Shown piece by piece: positions 52,408-61,485 of a stretch of DNA of 64,000 nucleotides. Location of the stretch: contig NZ_AYOY01000176.1 in NCBI RefSeq assembly GCF_000508185.1, forward strand, positions 1-64,000, given 5' to 3'. The notes under the pieces were generated by a model, which was given only the letters and a program-made list of their open reading frames with translations, made no database searches and was not told the origin of the DNA. Numbering within the stretch: the first letter of the stretch is position 1; each line of letters opens with the position of its first letter. A program made the position numbers and the translations under genes. The DNA comes from Sphingobium sp. C100. GTDB lineage: Bacteria > Pseudomonadota > Alphaproteobacteria > Sphingomonadales > Sphingomonadaceae.

Positions 52408-53898
52408 ATGGCGACCATGGCGGGCGCGGATACCAAGTTGGTGCTGGGAGAGACCAAGCTTTATATCGACGGCGAATTGCGGCCGGCTATGGGCGGCAAG
52501 ACCTATCCGAACATCAGTCCCTGGACGGGCGAGGTTGTAGGTTATGCCGCCGACGCAAGCGCCGAGGATGTCGAAGCCGCGATCGCGGCCGCACGCCGCG
52601 CATTCGACGGGACCGACTGGTCGCTGGACAAGGATCGGCGCTTCGCTCTGGTCCAGAAACTGCGGACGCTGTTCGAGGAGAACCGGGCGCGATTGGGCCT
52701 GATCGCGCTGAATGAGGCAGGTGCGGCGCAGGGCGCTGTCAACCGCGCGCATGTGGGCATGGCGCTGGGCGCCTGGGACGATTTGATGGGCCTGTTCCCC
52801 AAGATGGCATGGGAACAGCCTTATGAAGACCGCGTCTATGGCCCGACGACTCATAAACGCATCGCCGTCAAGGAGCCGATCGGCGTCGTTGGCGCGATCA
52901 CGCCCTGGAATGTGCCACTCTATATCAACGTCGCGAAGGTCGTGTCAGCGCTGCTGACCGGCTGCACCGTCGTTTTGAAGGCTGCGCCGGATACGCCGGG
53001 CCTCGCCGCCGTTTTCGGCGAACTGGCAGACGCAGCCGGTTTCCCGGCCGGCGTCCTGAATGTCATCACCAGCAGTGACCCCGCCATGGCCGGCGAGATG
53101 CTGACGACTGATCCGCGCGTCGATCTCATCAGCTTTACCGGCTCGACCGCGGTCGGCAAGCGCATCATGGCGAACGGCGCACCCACGCTGAAACGCGTGT
53201 TCCTGGAACTTGGCGGCAAGTCGGCCAAGATCATCCTCGACGATGCCGCCAATTTCGCCCAGGAAGTTGCGCATTCCATGCTCATCTTCCATGCCGGCCA
53301 GGGCTGCGCAGTGATGTCGCGCCTGTTGGTGCCGCGCAGCCGCTATGACGAAGCGGTCGCGATCCTGACAAAGGCCTATGCCGCATTCGATGCCTGGGGC
53401 GACCCCGACGCCCCCGATCATATGATGGGTCCGCTTATCTCCAAGCGCCAGCAGGAGCGTGTGCTGAGCTATGTCGAGATCGGCAAACAGGAAGGCGCAC
53501 GCCTGATCGCGGGCGGCAATGCCGCCCCCTATAAAGGCGCGGGCTTTTTCGTCGAGCCGACCTGCTTCGTCGATGTCACGAACGACATGCGCATCGCGCG
53601 TGAGGAGATTTTCGGCCCCGTGTTGGTCGTCATCCCCTTCGAGGACGATGAGGATGCCATCCGTATCGCCAATGACAGCGAATATGGCCTGTCGGGCGGC
53701 GTCTACAGCGCCGATGTCGATCGCGCGCTGAAGGTCGCCCGTCGGGTCCGCACCGGCACGATCGGCATCAACAACGGCATGTGCATTGCCGGCGACATTC
53801 CCTTTGGCGGCTATAAGGCAAGCGGCATCGGTCGCGAATGGGGCATGGAAGGCATGGAGGAATTTCTCGAAACCAAGCTCATCGGCATCGGGGGGTGA
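52408..53898 (+). CDS. NAD(P)-dependent aldehyde dehydrogenase
   Basis: A 496-residue ALDH. AITPWNVPLYINVAKVVSAL (Asn), FTGSTAVGKRIM, the general base in LELGGKSAKIIL and the nucleophilic Cys in AGQGCAVMSRLLV, followed by REEIFGPVLVVIPF. It oxidises an aldehyde to an acid, feeding the acyl-CoA ligases. ATG 52408 has GGGAGA 7 bases upstream. Monocistronic, with a terminator downstream. Confidence 0.94.
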   Translation: MATMAGADTKLVLGETKLYIDGELRPAMGGKTYPNISPWTGEVVGYAADASAEDVEAAIAAARRAFDGTDWSLDKDRRFALVQKLRTLFEENRARLGLIALNEAGAAQGAVNRAHVGMALGAWDDLMGLFPKMAWEQPYEDRVYGPTTHKRIAVKEPIGVVGAITPWNVPLYINVAKVVSALLTGCTVVLKAAPDTPGLAAVFGELADAAGFPAGVLNVITSSDPAMAGEMLTTDPRVDLISFTGSTAVGKRIMANGAPTLKRVFLELGGKSAKIILDDAANFAQEVAHSMLIFHAGQGCAVMSRLLVPRSRYDEAVAILTKAYAAFDAWGDPDAPDHMMGPLISKRQQERVLSYVEIGKQEGARLIAGGNAAPYKGAGFFVEPTCFVDVTNDMRIAREEIFGPVLVVIPFEDDEDAIRIANDSEYGLSGGVYSADVDRALKVARRVRTGTIGINNGMCIAGDIPFGGYKASGIGREWGMEGMEEFLETKLIGIGG

Positions 53899-53904
53899 CG
53901 TGGC

Positions 53905-53941
53905 GCCCTGCCGGCGGATCTTAGCGGTCCGCCGGCAGGGC
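53905..53941. terminator. Hairpin between convergent ALDH and SnoaL-like genes
   Basis: Perfect 14-bp inverted repeat, GCCCTGCCGGCGGA and its complement, 9-base loop, without long T-tracts. Ends both transcripts. Confidence 0.75.
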
Positions 53942-53947
53942 AGCGTC

Positions 53948-54478
53948 CTACTGGCCAGGCGTGCGCGGACGGACGGGTTTCTGATAGCTGATGTCGGTCC
54001 TGTCCCGCGCCACGGAATAGCCGCTGACTGCCGCAGGGGCGACCGGACTGTCGGACATTTCCAGATTGCGCTCGATCAGGGCGACCCGGTTGGCGATGCG
54101 CCATTCGCCTTCCCGACGCTGAAAATGGTCGATGTAACGGCCGAGCGACAGGATATGCGGTGGAGCGCTGTTGATGTTGCTACATATATAATAGGTTTCG
54201 GTATAAGCATCGTCGCCGTCCAGATCGCAAATATGATTGAGGACGGCATGTTGCTGCATGGGAAAATGCGCGGTCGCTGTCGTAGCCCACTGGATAAAAT
54301 CCTCGGCCTTGCCGACAAAGCGGCCATGATCGTCGATCGCATCATCGAAATAGCAGGATCGGATCAGATCGAGATCGAGCCGGTCCATGCCGCGGCAATA
54401 GCGCAGGATGACCTGCCGGATGTCGTCGCGATCCACCATGGCCCGCAGCTTTTCTTCCAGTTTCGGATCGATTGACAT
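53948..54478 (-). CDS. SnoaL/NTF2-like domain protein
   Basis: A 176-residue protein with SnoaL_4 pattern: REVILRYCRGMDRLDLDLI-like segment (IRQVILRYCRGMDRLD near residue 20), SCYFDDAIDDHG, HFPMQQHAVLNH, LGRYIDHFQRREGEWRIANR. NTF2-like folds serve as isomerases, dehydratases or small hydrolases (ketosteroid isomerase is a relative). The ATG at 54478 has GGGAG upstream; the frame extends to 54718 but that part overlaps the divergent ferredoxin gene and is not conserved. A ring-isomerase role would suit the context, but this is inference. Confidence 0.82.
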   Translation of the reverse strand: MSIDPKLEEKLRAMVDRDDIRQVILRYCRGMDRLDLDLIRSCYFDDAIDDHGRFVGKAEDFIQWATTATAHFPMQQHAVLNHICDLDGDDAYTETYYICSNINSAPPHILSLGRYIDHFQRREGEWRIANRVALIERNLEMSDSPVAPAAVSGYSVARDRTDISYQKPVRPRTPGQ

Positions 54479-54692
54479 GCTTTGGCTCCCGTTTTCTCTC
54501 CAAAGACAGCCATAGCAGCGCCCGAAGCGCGCCGCGCGGGACCGTTCAGGGATATCCGCGCGGTATCGCCGGCCCGATAAGCATGGCGCCCGAGGCTCAA
54601 CCGGTCGTGTGCGGGATGACTTCGTCCGCCTGCACCGTATATCTGGCAGCTGAAACGAGGCCCAAGCAGGCCGAACGGGAAGGAGCAACGAC

Positions 54693-55022
54693 GTGTCGCA
54701 GATCAAGGTGACGTTCATCGAGGATGATGGGACGGAGCGGGTTGTCGATAACGCGCAGACCGGTCAGTCACTGATGGAGGTCGGACGATCCAATAGCGTC
54801 GCGGGCATTCTCGCCGATTGCGGCGGCGCCTGTGCCTGCGCGACCTGCCACGTCTATATTGATCCCGACTGGGTTGATGCCGTGGGCGCCGCAGACGAGA
54901 TCGAGACCGACATGCTCGACATGACGGGCGAGGTGCAGAAGGATAATAGTCGCCTGTCCTGCCAGATTTTTCTTACCGAAGCGCTGGACGGACTGAAAGT
55001 CACCGTCGCGCCGCTCATCTGA
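54693..55022 (+). CDS. 2Fe-2S ferredoxin (adrenodoxin/putidaredoxin type)
   Basis: A 109-residue ferredoxin. Cluster ligands are in DCGGACACATCHVYI (Cys-x5-Cys-x2-Cys) and LSCQIFLT near residue 90, matching vertebrate-type 2Fe-2S ferredoxins that serve P450s and Rieske oxygenases. GTG start at 54693, with GGAAGGAG 7 bases upstream. The DUF with two alpha/beta-barrel repeats and the TetR gene follow on the same strand. Candidate partner of the P450 at 20721. No ferredoxin reductase is in the window. Confidence 0.9.
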   Translation: MSQIKVTFIEDDGTERVVDNAQTGQSLMEVGRSNSVAGILADCGGACACATCHVYIDPDWVDAVGAADEIETDMLDMTGEVQKDNSRLSCQIFLTEALDGLKVTVAPLI

Positions 55023-55071
55023 CAGCCGCGCCGGCGCCGGCTTGACCCGGCATTGGGGAGACATAAGCGTT

Positions 55072-55833
55072 ATGGCGCTCTACACGACAATCCACCTGCA
55101 CAATGTTCCCGACGATCGGGTGGTCGATTATGCGCGCTGGTTCGACGGGCCGCACCGCAAGGCGCTTGGCGCGCTTCGGGGCTTCCAATCGGCCGACCGG
55201 TTCGAGGTCGCGACCGCACAGATCATGCCGGATATCGTGCAACCCTGGCGCTATCTCAGCATCTATGATTTCGACCTGCCTGACGTCGCGATCGACCTGC
55301 CGGCGCTCGGACCGCTTATTGCCGAGGCGCGCGACGCTGGGCTGATCGATGACGCGGCTCAAAGCGAGCGGCTCTACAGCTATGAGATGTTTTCGGACTG
55401 GATTTCCAGCCCCAACCATCAAAAGGAACACCCCTTTTCAGGCGTCAGCATCATATTGGCCAATTACATTCCAGGCCGCGAGGCGGAATATCAGAGATGG
55501 TATGATGAGGTGCATGGCCCCGAAGTGTCGAATGTGCCGGGCAAGGTTGCAATGAAGCGCGGCAAGTTGTCGGCGCTCCAACTGGCGCCACAACGCCACT
55601 GCCCCGGTGGCGAAGTGGTGCTTTGCGCGCAGCAGACTGACGACCTGTGGTTCACCGTCCGCGACTTCAGCGCGCGTGCGCGCGGCGCCAGTCCGAGCGG
55701 CATTGCTTTCCAGCCGCGTTCCAGGGCGGCATCCACGGCACGAACGGTCCATTATTTCACCCGGATCAGCGGTGATACAGCCTGGCCCGGCGGGATCGCT
55801 TATGCTGGCGACTTGTCCGTCTATGGAATTTGA
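55072..55833 (+). CDS. Protein with two dimeric alpha/beta-barrel (EthD-like) repeats
   Basis: A 253-residue protein with two similar halves. First: HLHNVPDDRVVDYARWFDGP and HRKALGAL. Second: VSIILANYIPGREAEYQRWY, then DEVHGPEVSNVPG. Each half has the Arg/Glu-Tyr-x-Arg-Trp and His of the EthD/DABB fold. One chain probably forms an intramolecular barrel pair. EthD-like proteins act in oxygenase-linked catabolism, often without a known reaction. No ligand motif beyond His is assigned. Follows the ferredoxin gene by 49 bases. Confidence 0.75.
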   Translation: MALYTTIHLHNVPDDRVVDYARWFDGPHRKALGALRGFQSADRFEVATAQIMPDIVQPWRYLSIYDFDLPDVAIDLPALGPLIAEARDAGLIDDAAQSERLYSYEMFSDWISSPNHQKEHPFSGVSIILANYIPGREAEYQRWYDEVHGPEVSNVPGKVAMKRGKLSALQLAPQRHCPGGEVVLCAQQTDDLWFTVRDFSARARGASPSGIAFQPRSRAASTARTVHYFTRISGDTAWPGGIAYAGDLSVYGI

Positions 55834-55897
55834 TGCAAATGCTTCGTCACGTCGGGGGTCACGACCCAATCGGGTCGCACAGCAGAAAGGACGATCT

Positions 55898-56596
55898 TTG
55901 AACCGAAAATCCTCTGCGGCCCTTAGCGAAGAGGCGCCGGTCAGTCACAATCTTCTGGGCCAACGTCTGGGCCGAAAAGGTTTGGTTACGCGCCAGCGCA
56001 TCCTCACTGCTGCGCGTCATCTGCTCGATAATCGGGACACGCCCATATCATTGAGCGCTGTTGCGCGCGAAGCGTCGCTCAGCATGACCGCCATCTACCT
56101 TTATTTCGCGGACCTTACCGAACTGCTGCTCGCCTTGCTGGTGCCAGTGGCCGAAGAAGCCGAAGAGTCGCATATCGCCGACATGCGCGAACATTGGAGC
56201 GATGATCAACTGACGGGGCGCTGCCACCGCTTCATCCAGGCCTATCATCGCTATTGGGAGGCTCATGCGGGCCTGCTGCTGCTGCGCAACCAGTTGGCCG
56301 ATGCCGGTGACGAGCGCATGAAGGAGAACCGGATCGCTGCATCGACGCCACTGATCGCGCTGACCGTCGGTCAGATGGGAGGCGCGCAGGATCGGTTGCC
56401 GTTCAATCATCGCGCCATGGCGGCGGTGCTCATCACCGGCGTGGATCGTGTCATGACGATTCATTCGGCAGGTGTCACGCCGACAGCGGAAATGCCCAAA
56501 GATTATCTGGAAGATGTGCTGTTCGCCCAGGCCAGGCTGCTCGAACTCGCTATTCGCGAAGGCCGCCTCCATTCGGAAACGGCGACATTGGGCTGA
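55898..56596 (+). CDS. TetR-family transcriptional regulator
   Basis: A 232-residue regulator. Helix-turn-helix: LVTRQRILTAARHLL then ISLSAVAREASLSMTAIYLYFADLTELLLA. The C-terminal ligand domain has no clear family. I prefer the TTG at 55898 because AGAAAGGA precedes it by 6 bases; an in-frame ATG at 55823, overlapping the upstream gene, would add 25 residues and is the alternative. An inverted repeat, CGACCC-AATC-GGGTCG at 55862-55877, lies just before the TTG. Probably regulates the 54693 operon or the convergent 63484-56615 operon, whose last gene ends 18 bases downstream. Confidence 0.83.
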   Translation: MNRKSSAALSEEAPVSHNLLGQRLGRKGLVTRQRILTAARHLLDNRDTPISLSAVAREASLSMTAIYLYFADLTELLLALLVPVAEEAEESHIADMREHWSDDQLTGRCHRFIQAYHRYWEAHAGLLLLRNQLADAGDERMKENRIAASTPLIALTVGQMGGAQDRLPFNHRAMAAVLITGVDRVMTIHSAGVTPTAEMPKDYLEDVLFAQARLLELAIREGRLHSETATLG

Positions 56597-56614
56597 ACGC
56601 GGCCTCGCTTTGGC

Positions 56615-57394
56615 TCAGCCTCCTGTAAAACGCGCCTGGCGCTTCTCCTGAAATGCACACACGCCTTCCGCGAAGTCGGCGGTCCGCCCAGCCTTTCGCT
56701 GGTGTTGGGCTTCGAGATCGAGCGCCGCATCCAGATCGCTCGACAGGGCGGCGGTCACCGCCTGACGCATCATCGCGATCGCCTGCGTTGGCCCGTTTGC
56801 AAGTCGCACAGCCAATGCGCGCGCCTCGTCCAGCAACACCGCCTCGTCCAGCGCCTTGTGAATCAGGCCCCAGCTTTCCGCCTGGTGAGCTGGAATACGC
56901 TCTCCTAGCAGCATCATTTCGAGCGCGCGGGCGCGGCCGACCGCCTTTGCCACCAGCCATGTAGCGCCGACGTCAGGCACCAGGCCGATATTGACGAAGG
57001 CGAGCAGGAAATAAGCGGGACGCGCGGCCAGCACGAAATCCCCCAGCAGTGCCAGCGAACAGCCCGCGCCCGCCGCCAGGCCGTTCACCGCCGTCACGAC
57101 CGGCACCGGCAGCGCGGCGAATTTGCGCACCAACGGATTATAATGGGTGGCGAGCAGGTCGCCCAGATCCTCCGGCAGGCTTTCGTCGCCGCCGATGATG
57201 TCCGCCCCGGAGCAGAAAGCGCGGCCGGCCCCGGTCATCAGGATCGCGCGCGCGCCCTGTGCCACCGCGCCGTCCAGTGCCGCACCGATCTCCGCCAGCA
57301 TCCTCGGCGTGATGGCGTTAAGCCGATTCGGCCGATTCAAGACGATCTCCGCGACATTGGCCCGAATGTCGAAGGTGATGAACTCATATGCCAT
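56615..57394 (-). CDS. Enoyl-CoA isomerase/hydratase (PaaG-like crotonase)
   Basis: A 259-residue crotonase. AEIVLNRPNRLNAITPRM, GRAFCSGADIIGG and GLAAGAGCSLALLGDF, then AFVNIGLVPDVGATW, where Asp rather than Glu is the active-site acid, as in PaaG-type isomerases that move double bonds in cyclic or unsaturated acyl-CoAs. ATG 57394 follows AGGA; the TTG-side extension to 57409 is unneeded. Last gene of the minus operon that begins with the thiolase at 63484. Confidence 0.88.
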   Translation of the reverse strand: MAYEFITFDIRANVAEIVLNRPNRLNAITPRMLAEIGAALDGAVAQGARAILMTGAGRAFCSGADIIGGDESLPEDLGDLLATHYNPLVRKFAALPVPVVTAVNGLAAGAGCSLALLGDFVLAARPAYFLLAFVNIGLVPDVGATWLVAKAVGRARALEMMLLGERIPAHQAESWGLIHKALDEAVLLDEARALAVRLANGPTQAIAMMRQAVTAALSSDLDAALDLEAQHQRKAGRTADFAEGVCAFQEKRQARFTGG

Positions 57395-57427
57395 ATTTGT
57401 TCCTTGCACTTGTCCCGCCTACCAGCT

Positions 57428-58429
57428 TCAGCCCGCACCGCCGACGGTAACCACGACCTTGCCCACTGCCTTGCGCTCCATCATCCAGCGTATCGCCTCG
57501 CCTCCACGCTCGAGCGGGAAGCGGGCGCTGATGAGGGGGGCGAGTTTGCCCTCTGAATGCCAGTGATAGAGTTCGTCCATATTCGCCCGATGGAGATCGG
57601 GCGTGCGGGCGACAAAATCGCCCCAGAAGACGCCCACGATCGATGCGCCCTTGACCAGCGGGAGGTTGAGCGGAATGGTCGGTATATTGCCGCCGGCGAA
57701 ACCGATGACCAGGTAACGCCCCTCCCACCCGATTGAACGAAACGCGGGGTCGGCGAGGCGATCACCGACCGGGTCGAACACGACATCCACGCCCTTCCCG
57801 CCCGTCAGCGCCTTCACCGTCGCCTTGAGGTCGACCTCGCCATAATTGACCAGTTCGTCGGCGCCATGGCGGCGCGCGATCTCCAACTTGTCCGTACTGG
57901 ATGCCGCGGCGATGACATGCGCGCCCATGGCCTTGCCGATTTCCACCGCAGCAAGACCGACGCCCCCGGCGGCGCCCAGCACCAGCAGCGTTTCTCCGGG
58001 CTTGAGCATTGCGCGTTGCTTGAGCGCATGATGCGATGTGCCATAGGCAAGGGTAAAGACCCCTGCGGTTTCCAGATCCATGCTGTCGGGCACTATCGTT
58101 GTATGTTCGGCCGGTGCGACGACATAGTCGGCAAAGGTGCCCCAATTTGTAAGCGTTGCGACACGATCCCCGACACGAAGCCGTTCCACGCCCTCCCCCA
58201 CCGCGGCGACAGTCCCTGCCGCTTCGCCACCGGGGCTGAAGGGCAGTGCCGGTTTCATCTGATACTTGTCCTGAATGATCAACGCATCGGGGAAGTTGAG
58301 ACCCGACGCCTCGATCGCGATGAGCAGCTGCCCCGGACCGGGAACCGGGCGCAGCGTGTCGGTCAATATCAAATCTTCGGGCGGGCCATGGCGTTCGCAT
58401 AGCAGGGCCTTCATCATCTCGCCTGTCAT
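57428..58429 (-). CDS. Zinc-independent NADPH:quinone oxidoreductase family (MDR)
   Basis: A 333-residue MDR protein without zinc ligands. NFPDALIIQDKYQMKPALPF, GGEAAGTVAAVGEGVERLRV, the nucleotide motif LVLGAAGGVGLAAVEIGKAM and FDPVGD. Such enzymes reduce enones, 2-enoyl thioesters or quinones with NADPH. RBS GGGAGAG upstream. It lies between SDR and crotonase genes in the operon, so reduction of an alpha,beta-unsaturated acyl-CoA is plausible. Confidence 0.9.
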   Translation of the reverse strand: MTGEMMKALLCERHGPPEDLILTDTLRPVPGPGQLLIAIEASGLNFPDALIIQDKYQMKPALPFSPGGEAAGTVAAVGEGVERLRVGDRVATLTNWGTFADYVVAPAEHTTIVPDSMDLETAGVFTLAYGTSHHALKQRAMLKPGETLLVLGAAGGVGLAAVEIGKAMGAHVIAAASSTDKLEIARRHGADELVNYGEVDLKATVKALTGGKGVDVVFDPVGDRLADPAFRSIGWEGRYLVIGFAGGNIPTIPLNLPLVKGASIVGVFWGDFVARTPDLHRANMDELYHWHSEGKLAPLISARFPLERGGEAIRWMMERKAVGKVVVTVGGAG

Positions 58430-58454
58430 CCGTCTCTCCCGCCGCCAAATGCGA

Positions 58455-59240
58455 TCACATTGCGGACAAGCCGCCGTCCAGCTTGATCTCGGATCCCGTC
58501 ATCATCCGACTTTCTTCGGATGCCAGGTAGAGCACGGCATCCGCCACGTCCTCTGCTTCGCCGATGCGGCCCAGAGGAACCTGGCGCGCGAGCTTCGCCA
58601 GCGCCTCGGCATTGTCGCTATCGCCCACAATCCCGTCGAGCAGCGCTGTCCGCACGAAGGTCGGGTGGACCGAGTTGCAGCGTATATCCAGCTTCTCGCG
58701 CGCGCAGTGGAGGGCCACCGATTTGGTCAGCATCCAGACCGCAGCCTTGGACGCATTATAGGCCGGCATATTATGCCCGGCGATCATCGCTGAGATCGAA
58801 GAGATGTTGATGATCGAGGCAGGTTGAGCCTCGCCCATCAGGGGCAGCGCCGCCTTGCAGCCAAGAAACACGCTGTCAGCATTGACGCTCATGGCCTTGC
58901 GCCATTCATCCAGGCTAAGAGTTTCAATCGATCCGATGGTGACAATACCGGCATTGTTGACGAGGATCGAAAGCCCGCCGAAGCGTTCGCGGGCATGCGC
59001 TACCGCGGCTGCCCAATCCGCTTCACTGGTGACATCAAGGTGAATGGCGGTGGCAGTCTCGCCCCCGGCCTGCGCATTAATGGCCTGCGCGACGGCAGCG
59101 GCGCCCTCCGCGTTATGATCACTGACGATGACATCCGCGCCTTCCTGCGCAAGCCGCTTGGCGATCGCCGCGCCCAGGCCCTGGGCTGCGCCGGTCACCA
59201 GCGCCGTCTTGCCAGCGACGCGTCCCCTGGGCTGTTCCAT
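58455..59240 (-). CDS. Short-chain dehydrogenase/reductase (SDR)
   Basis: A 261-residue classical SDR: ALVTGAAQGLGAAIAKRL, SDHNAEG (Asp, NAD), NNAGIVTIG, INISSISAMIAG and YNASKAAVWM; HPTFVRTALLDG. The ATG at 59240 overlaps the kinase stop by one base (TGATG), so the SDR is coupled to it. Probably oxidises a hydroxyacyl-CoA or cyclic alcohol. Confidence 0.9.
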   Translation of the reverse strand: MEQPRGRVAGKTALVTGAAQGLGAAIAKRLAQEGADVIVSDHNAEGAAAVAQAINAQAGGETATAIHLDVTSEADWAAAVAHARERFGGLSILVNNAGIVTIGSIETLSLDEWRKAMSVNADSVFLGCKAALPLMGEAQPASIINISSISAMIAGHNMPAYNASKAAVWMLTKSVALHCAREKLDIRCNSVHPTFVRTALLDGIVGDSDNAEALAKLARQVPLGRIGEAEDVADAVLYLASEESRMMTGSEIKLDGGLSAM

Positions 59241-60301
59241 CAGGCAACTCCCGCCATACGTGCGCCGATTTGCGCCAGTTCGAAGAAATGTTCGCCCCGC
59301 TCGGCCGCTTGGGCGGACGCCGCCGTGCCACGCAGCGCACGGCCCCGGATGCCGTGGAAGATGGCCGCCATGCGAAAAAAGCTGAAGGCGAGATAAAAAT
59401 CATAATCGGGGATGCCGGCACGTCCCGTGCGGCGGCAATAAGCCGCCACATAGTCGGCCTCCACCGGGACGCCGTCCGGCACCCCCTTCACCCCGGCCAG
59501 CCCTGCCACGATATGCGGCGGCATATGGTAGAAGATCGCGTGATTGGCAAAGTCGGCCAGTGGATGGCCAAGCGTCGATAATTCCCAATCCAGTATCGCA
59601 ACCACCCTCGGCTCGGTCGGATGAAAAATCAAATTGTCGATACGGTAGTCGCCATGGACAACCGCTGTTCCGGCGGCGGTGGGGATATTATCTTCCAGCC
59701 AGGCAATCAGCCGGTCCATCGACGGGTCGCGGCCAGCGTCGGGGTCGTCAACATATTGCCGTGACCATCGTGCGAGCTGGCGTTCGATATATCGATCCGT
59801 CTTGCCATAGTCGCCAAGACCGATCGCCGCAGGATCGACATTATGCAGCCGCGCCATCGTCTCGTTCATCGAATCGAAGATCGCGGCGCGTTCCTGCGTC
59901 GACACGCCCGGCACGGCGGCCTCCCAGAAAATCCGGCCTTCCACCATGTCCATGATGTAGAACCAACTGCCGATCACCTTATCATCGGTGCAGAGCGCGA
60001 AGACATGGGGCACGGGGATCGCGGCGCGCTCCAACGCGCTTAGCACGCGCGCCTCGCGTTCCACCGCATGGGCGCCCTTGAGCAACATACCCATGGGCTT
60101 GCGGCGCAGCACATAGCGTCGACCTGGCGTCGTGAGCCGATAGGTCGGGTTCGACTGCCCGCCGCGGAACTGGTCAATGGTCAGCGGCCCGGCAAAGCCA
60201 TCGACTTGGTCCGCCATCCAGTGGCCCAGGGCGTCCGCATCGATTTCAAAGCCGGCGCGCACCGGCGTGGTGCCGGCGAAATGATCCGCCGCGCCGCTCA
60301 T
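59240..60301 (-). CDS. APH-fold acyl-CoA kinase (LvaA/ACAD10 kinase-domain-like)
   Basis: A 353-residue phosphotransferase. FRGGQSNPTYRLTTPGRRYV, RRKPMGMLLKGAHAVEREAR (Lys and Glu for ATP), MVEGRIFWEAAVPGVS, the catalytic loop AVVHGDYRIDNLIFHP near residue 210 and the metal site AILDWELSTLGHPLADFAN. This subfamily is the bacterial counterpart of the kinase domain of ACAD10/11 and of LvaA, which phosphorylates the 4-hydroxyl of 4-hydroxyacyl-CoAs. Coupled to the acyl-CoA dehydrogenase gene by a 4-base overlap (60298-60301). Start ATG 60301; the longer frame lacks support. Confidence 0.85.
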   Translation of the reverse strand: MSGAADHFAGTTPVRAGFEIDADALGHWMADQVDGFAGPLTIDQFRGGQSNPTYRLTTPGRRYVLRRKPMGMLLKGAHAVEREARVLSALERAAIPVPHVFALCTDDKVIGSWFYIMDMVEGRIFWEAAVPGVSTQERAAIFDSMNETMARLHNVDPAAIGLGDYGKTDRYIERQLARWSRQYVDDPDAGRDPSMDRLIAWLEDNIPTAAGTAVVHGDYRIDNLIFHPTEPRVVAILDWELSTLGHPLADFANHAIFYHMPPHIVAGLAGVKGVPDGVPVEADYVAAYCRRTGRAGIPDYDFYLAFSFFRMAAIFHGIRGRALRGTAASAQAAERGEHFFELAQIGARMAGVA

Positions 60302-61464
60302 GCCCTGGCTGCCTTCCAGTCGCGCTTGATCTTCTTGGCAAGCGACCATTTATGCACCTCGGTCGGGCCGTCATAGATGCGAAAGGATCGTATCTCGCGG
60401 AACACCTGCTCGACGATCGTATCGCCTGACACACCGGTGCCGCCCATCACCTGGACGCAGCGGTCGGCGACCTGCATCAACGCCTCGGACACCGCGACCT
60501 TCGCCATCGAGCTTTCAGCGGTGCCGAGCGATCCGCTATCCAGCACGCCCGCACACCAGTCGATCATCAGTTCCGACTGCTTCAATGCGATCAGATTGTC
60601 CGCCAGCATGAAACCCACGCCTTCATGGTCGATGATCGGCTTGCCGAAAGCCTGGCGGCGATTGGCATAGTCGGTGGCGATTTCGTTTGCCCGGATGCAG
60701 GCGCCAAGCCACCGCATACAGTGGGACAGTCGCGCAGGACTGAGACGTATCTGCGCATAGGTGAAACCTTCACCGACCGCGCCCAGAATGCGATCGGCGG
60801 GCACGCGCAGATTGTCGATCGCGATGACGGAGTGGCCGCCAGGCATGGAACTGTCGATCGTCTCGATCACGCGCTCGATACGAATGGCTGGATCGGGCAG
60901 ATCGACCAGAAACATGGTTGCGCCCTGCGCGGTCTTTGCCATCACGATGCCGATGCCCGCTCCAAGCGCGCCGGTGATGAACGCCTTGCGCCCGTTGATG
61001 ACCCACGCGTCTCCGTCGGGTTCGGCCGTGGTCAACATCATCGACGGGTCGGAACCTGCGCCACCTTCGGCCGCCGGCTCCGTCATGAAGAAGGCAGAGC
61101 GGGCCTCGCCGCGCACCATGGGCTCCAGGAAATGGGCTTTCTGTGCGGGCGTGCCGACCTTGCCGAGCAGATACATATTGCCCTCATCCGGGGCCATGGT
61201 GTTGACCGCCAGCGGCCCCAATGGCGACAAGCCGGATCGGATCAGCACGAGCGCCGTTTCGCGCTGGGTCAGATGGCTGCCGTCAGGCAGGATGTGGGGC
61301 GTCAATATGCCTGCCGCCCTTGCCTTGTCCCGCATCGCGTGCAGCAATTCGTCGGATGGCCCATGGTCGCCACGTGCGCGCGGATCAGCTTCATAAGGAA
61401 TGACGACATCGCGCACGAAGCGTTCGACCCGATCGGCTATCGCGTTAGCCCGCTGCGTCACCAT
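60298..61464 (-). CDS. Acyl-CoA dehydrogenase family, ACAD10/11-like
   Basis: A 388-residue flavoprotein. MTEPAAEGGAGSDPSMMLTT and GRKAFITGALGAGIGIVMAK are the FAD/substrate motifs; RRQAFGKPIIDHEGV is the Arg-containing helix. The end reads FRIYDGPTEVHKWSLAKKIK, where the usual glutamate base is Asp. This D-G-P-x-E-V-H form is typical of the ACAD10/11 branch and of the LvaC type, which removes the phosphate of a 4-phosphoacyl-CoA. The kinase gene overlaps by 4 bases. A normal 2,3-desaturase is not excluded. Confidence 0.88.
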   Translation of the reverse strand: MVTQRANAIADRVERFVRDVVIPYEADPRARGDHGPSDELLHAMRDKARAAGILTPHILPDGSHLTQRETALVLIRSGLSPLGPLAVNTMAPDEGNMYLLGKVGTPAQKAHFLEPMVRGEARSAFFMTEPAAEGGAGSDPSMMLTTAEPDGDAWVINGRKAFITGALGAGIGIVMAKTAQGATMFLVDLPDPAIRIERVIETIDSSMPGGHSVIAIDNLRVPADRILGAVGEGFTYAQIRLSPARLSHCMRWLGACIRANEIATDYANRRQAFGKPIIDHEGVGFMLADNLIALKQSELMIDWCAGVLDSGSLGTAESSMAKVAVSEALMQVADRCVQVMGGTGVSGDTIVEQVFREIRSFRIYDGPTEVHKWSLAKKIKRDWKAARA

Positions 61465-61485
61465 ATCCGTCTCTCCTTGCGCGGC

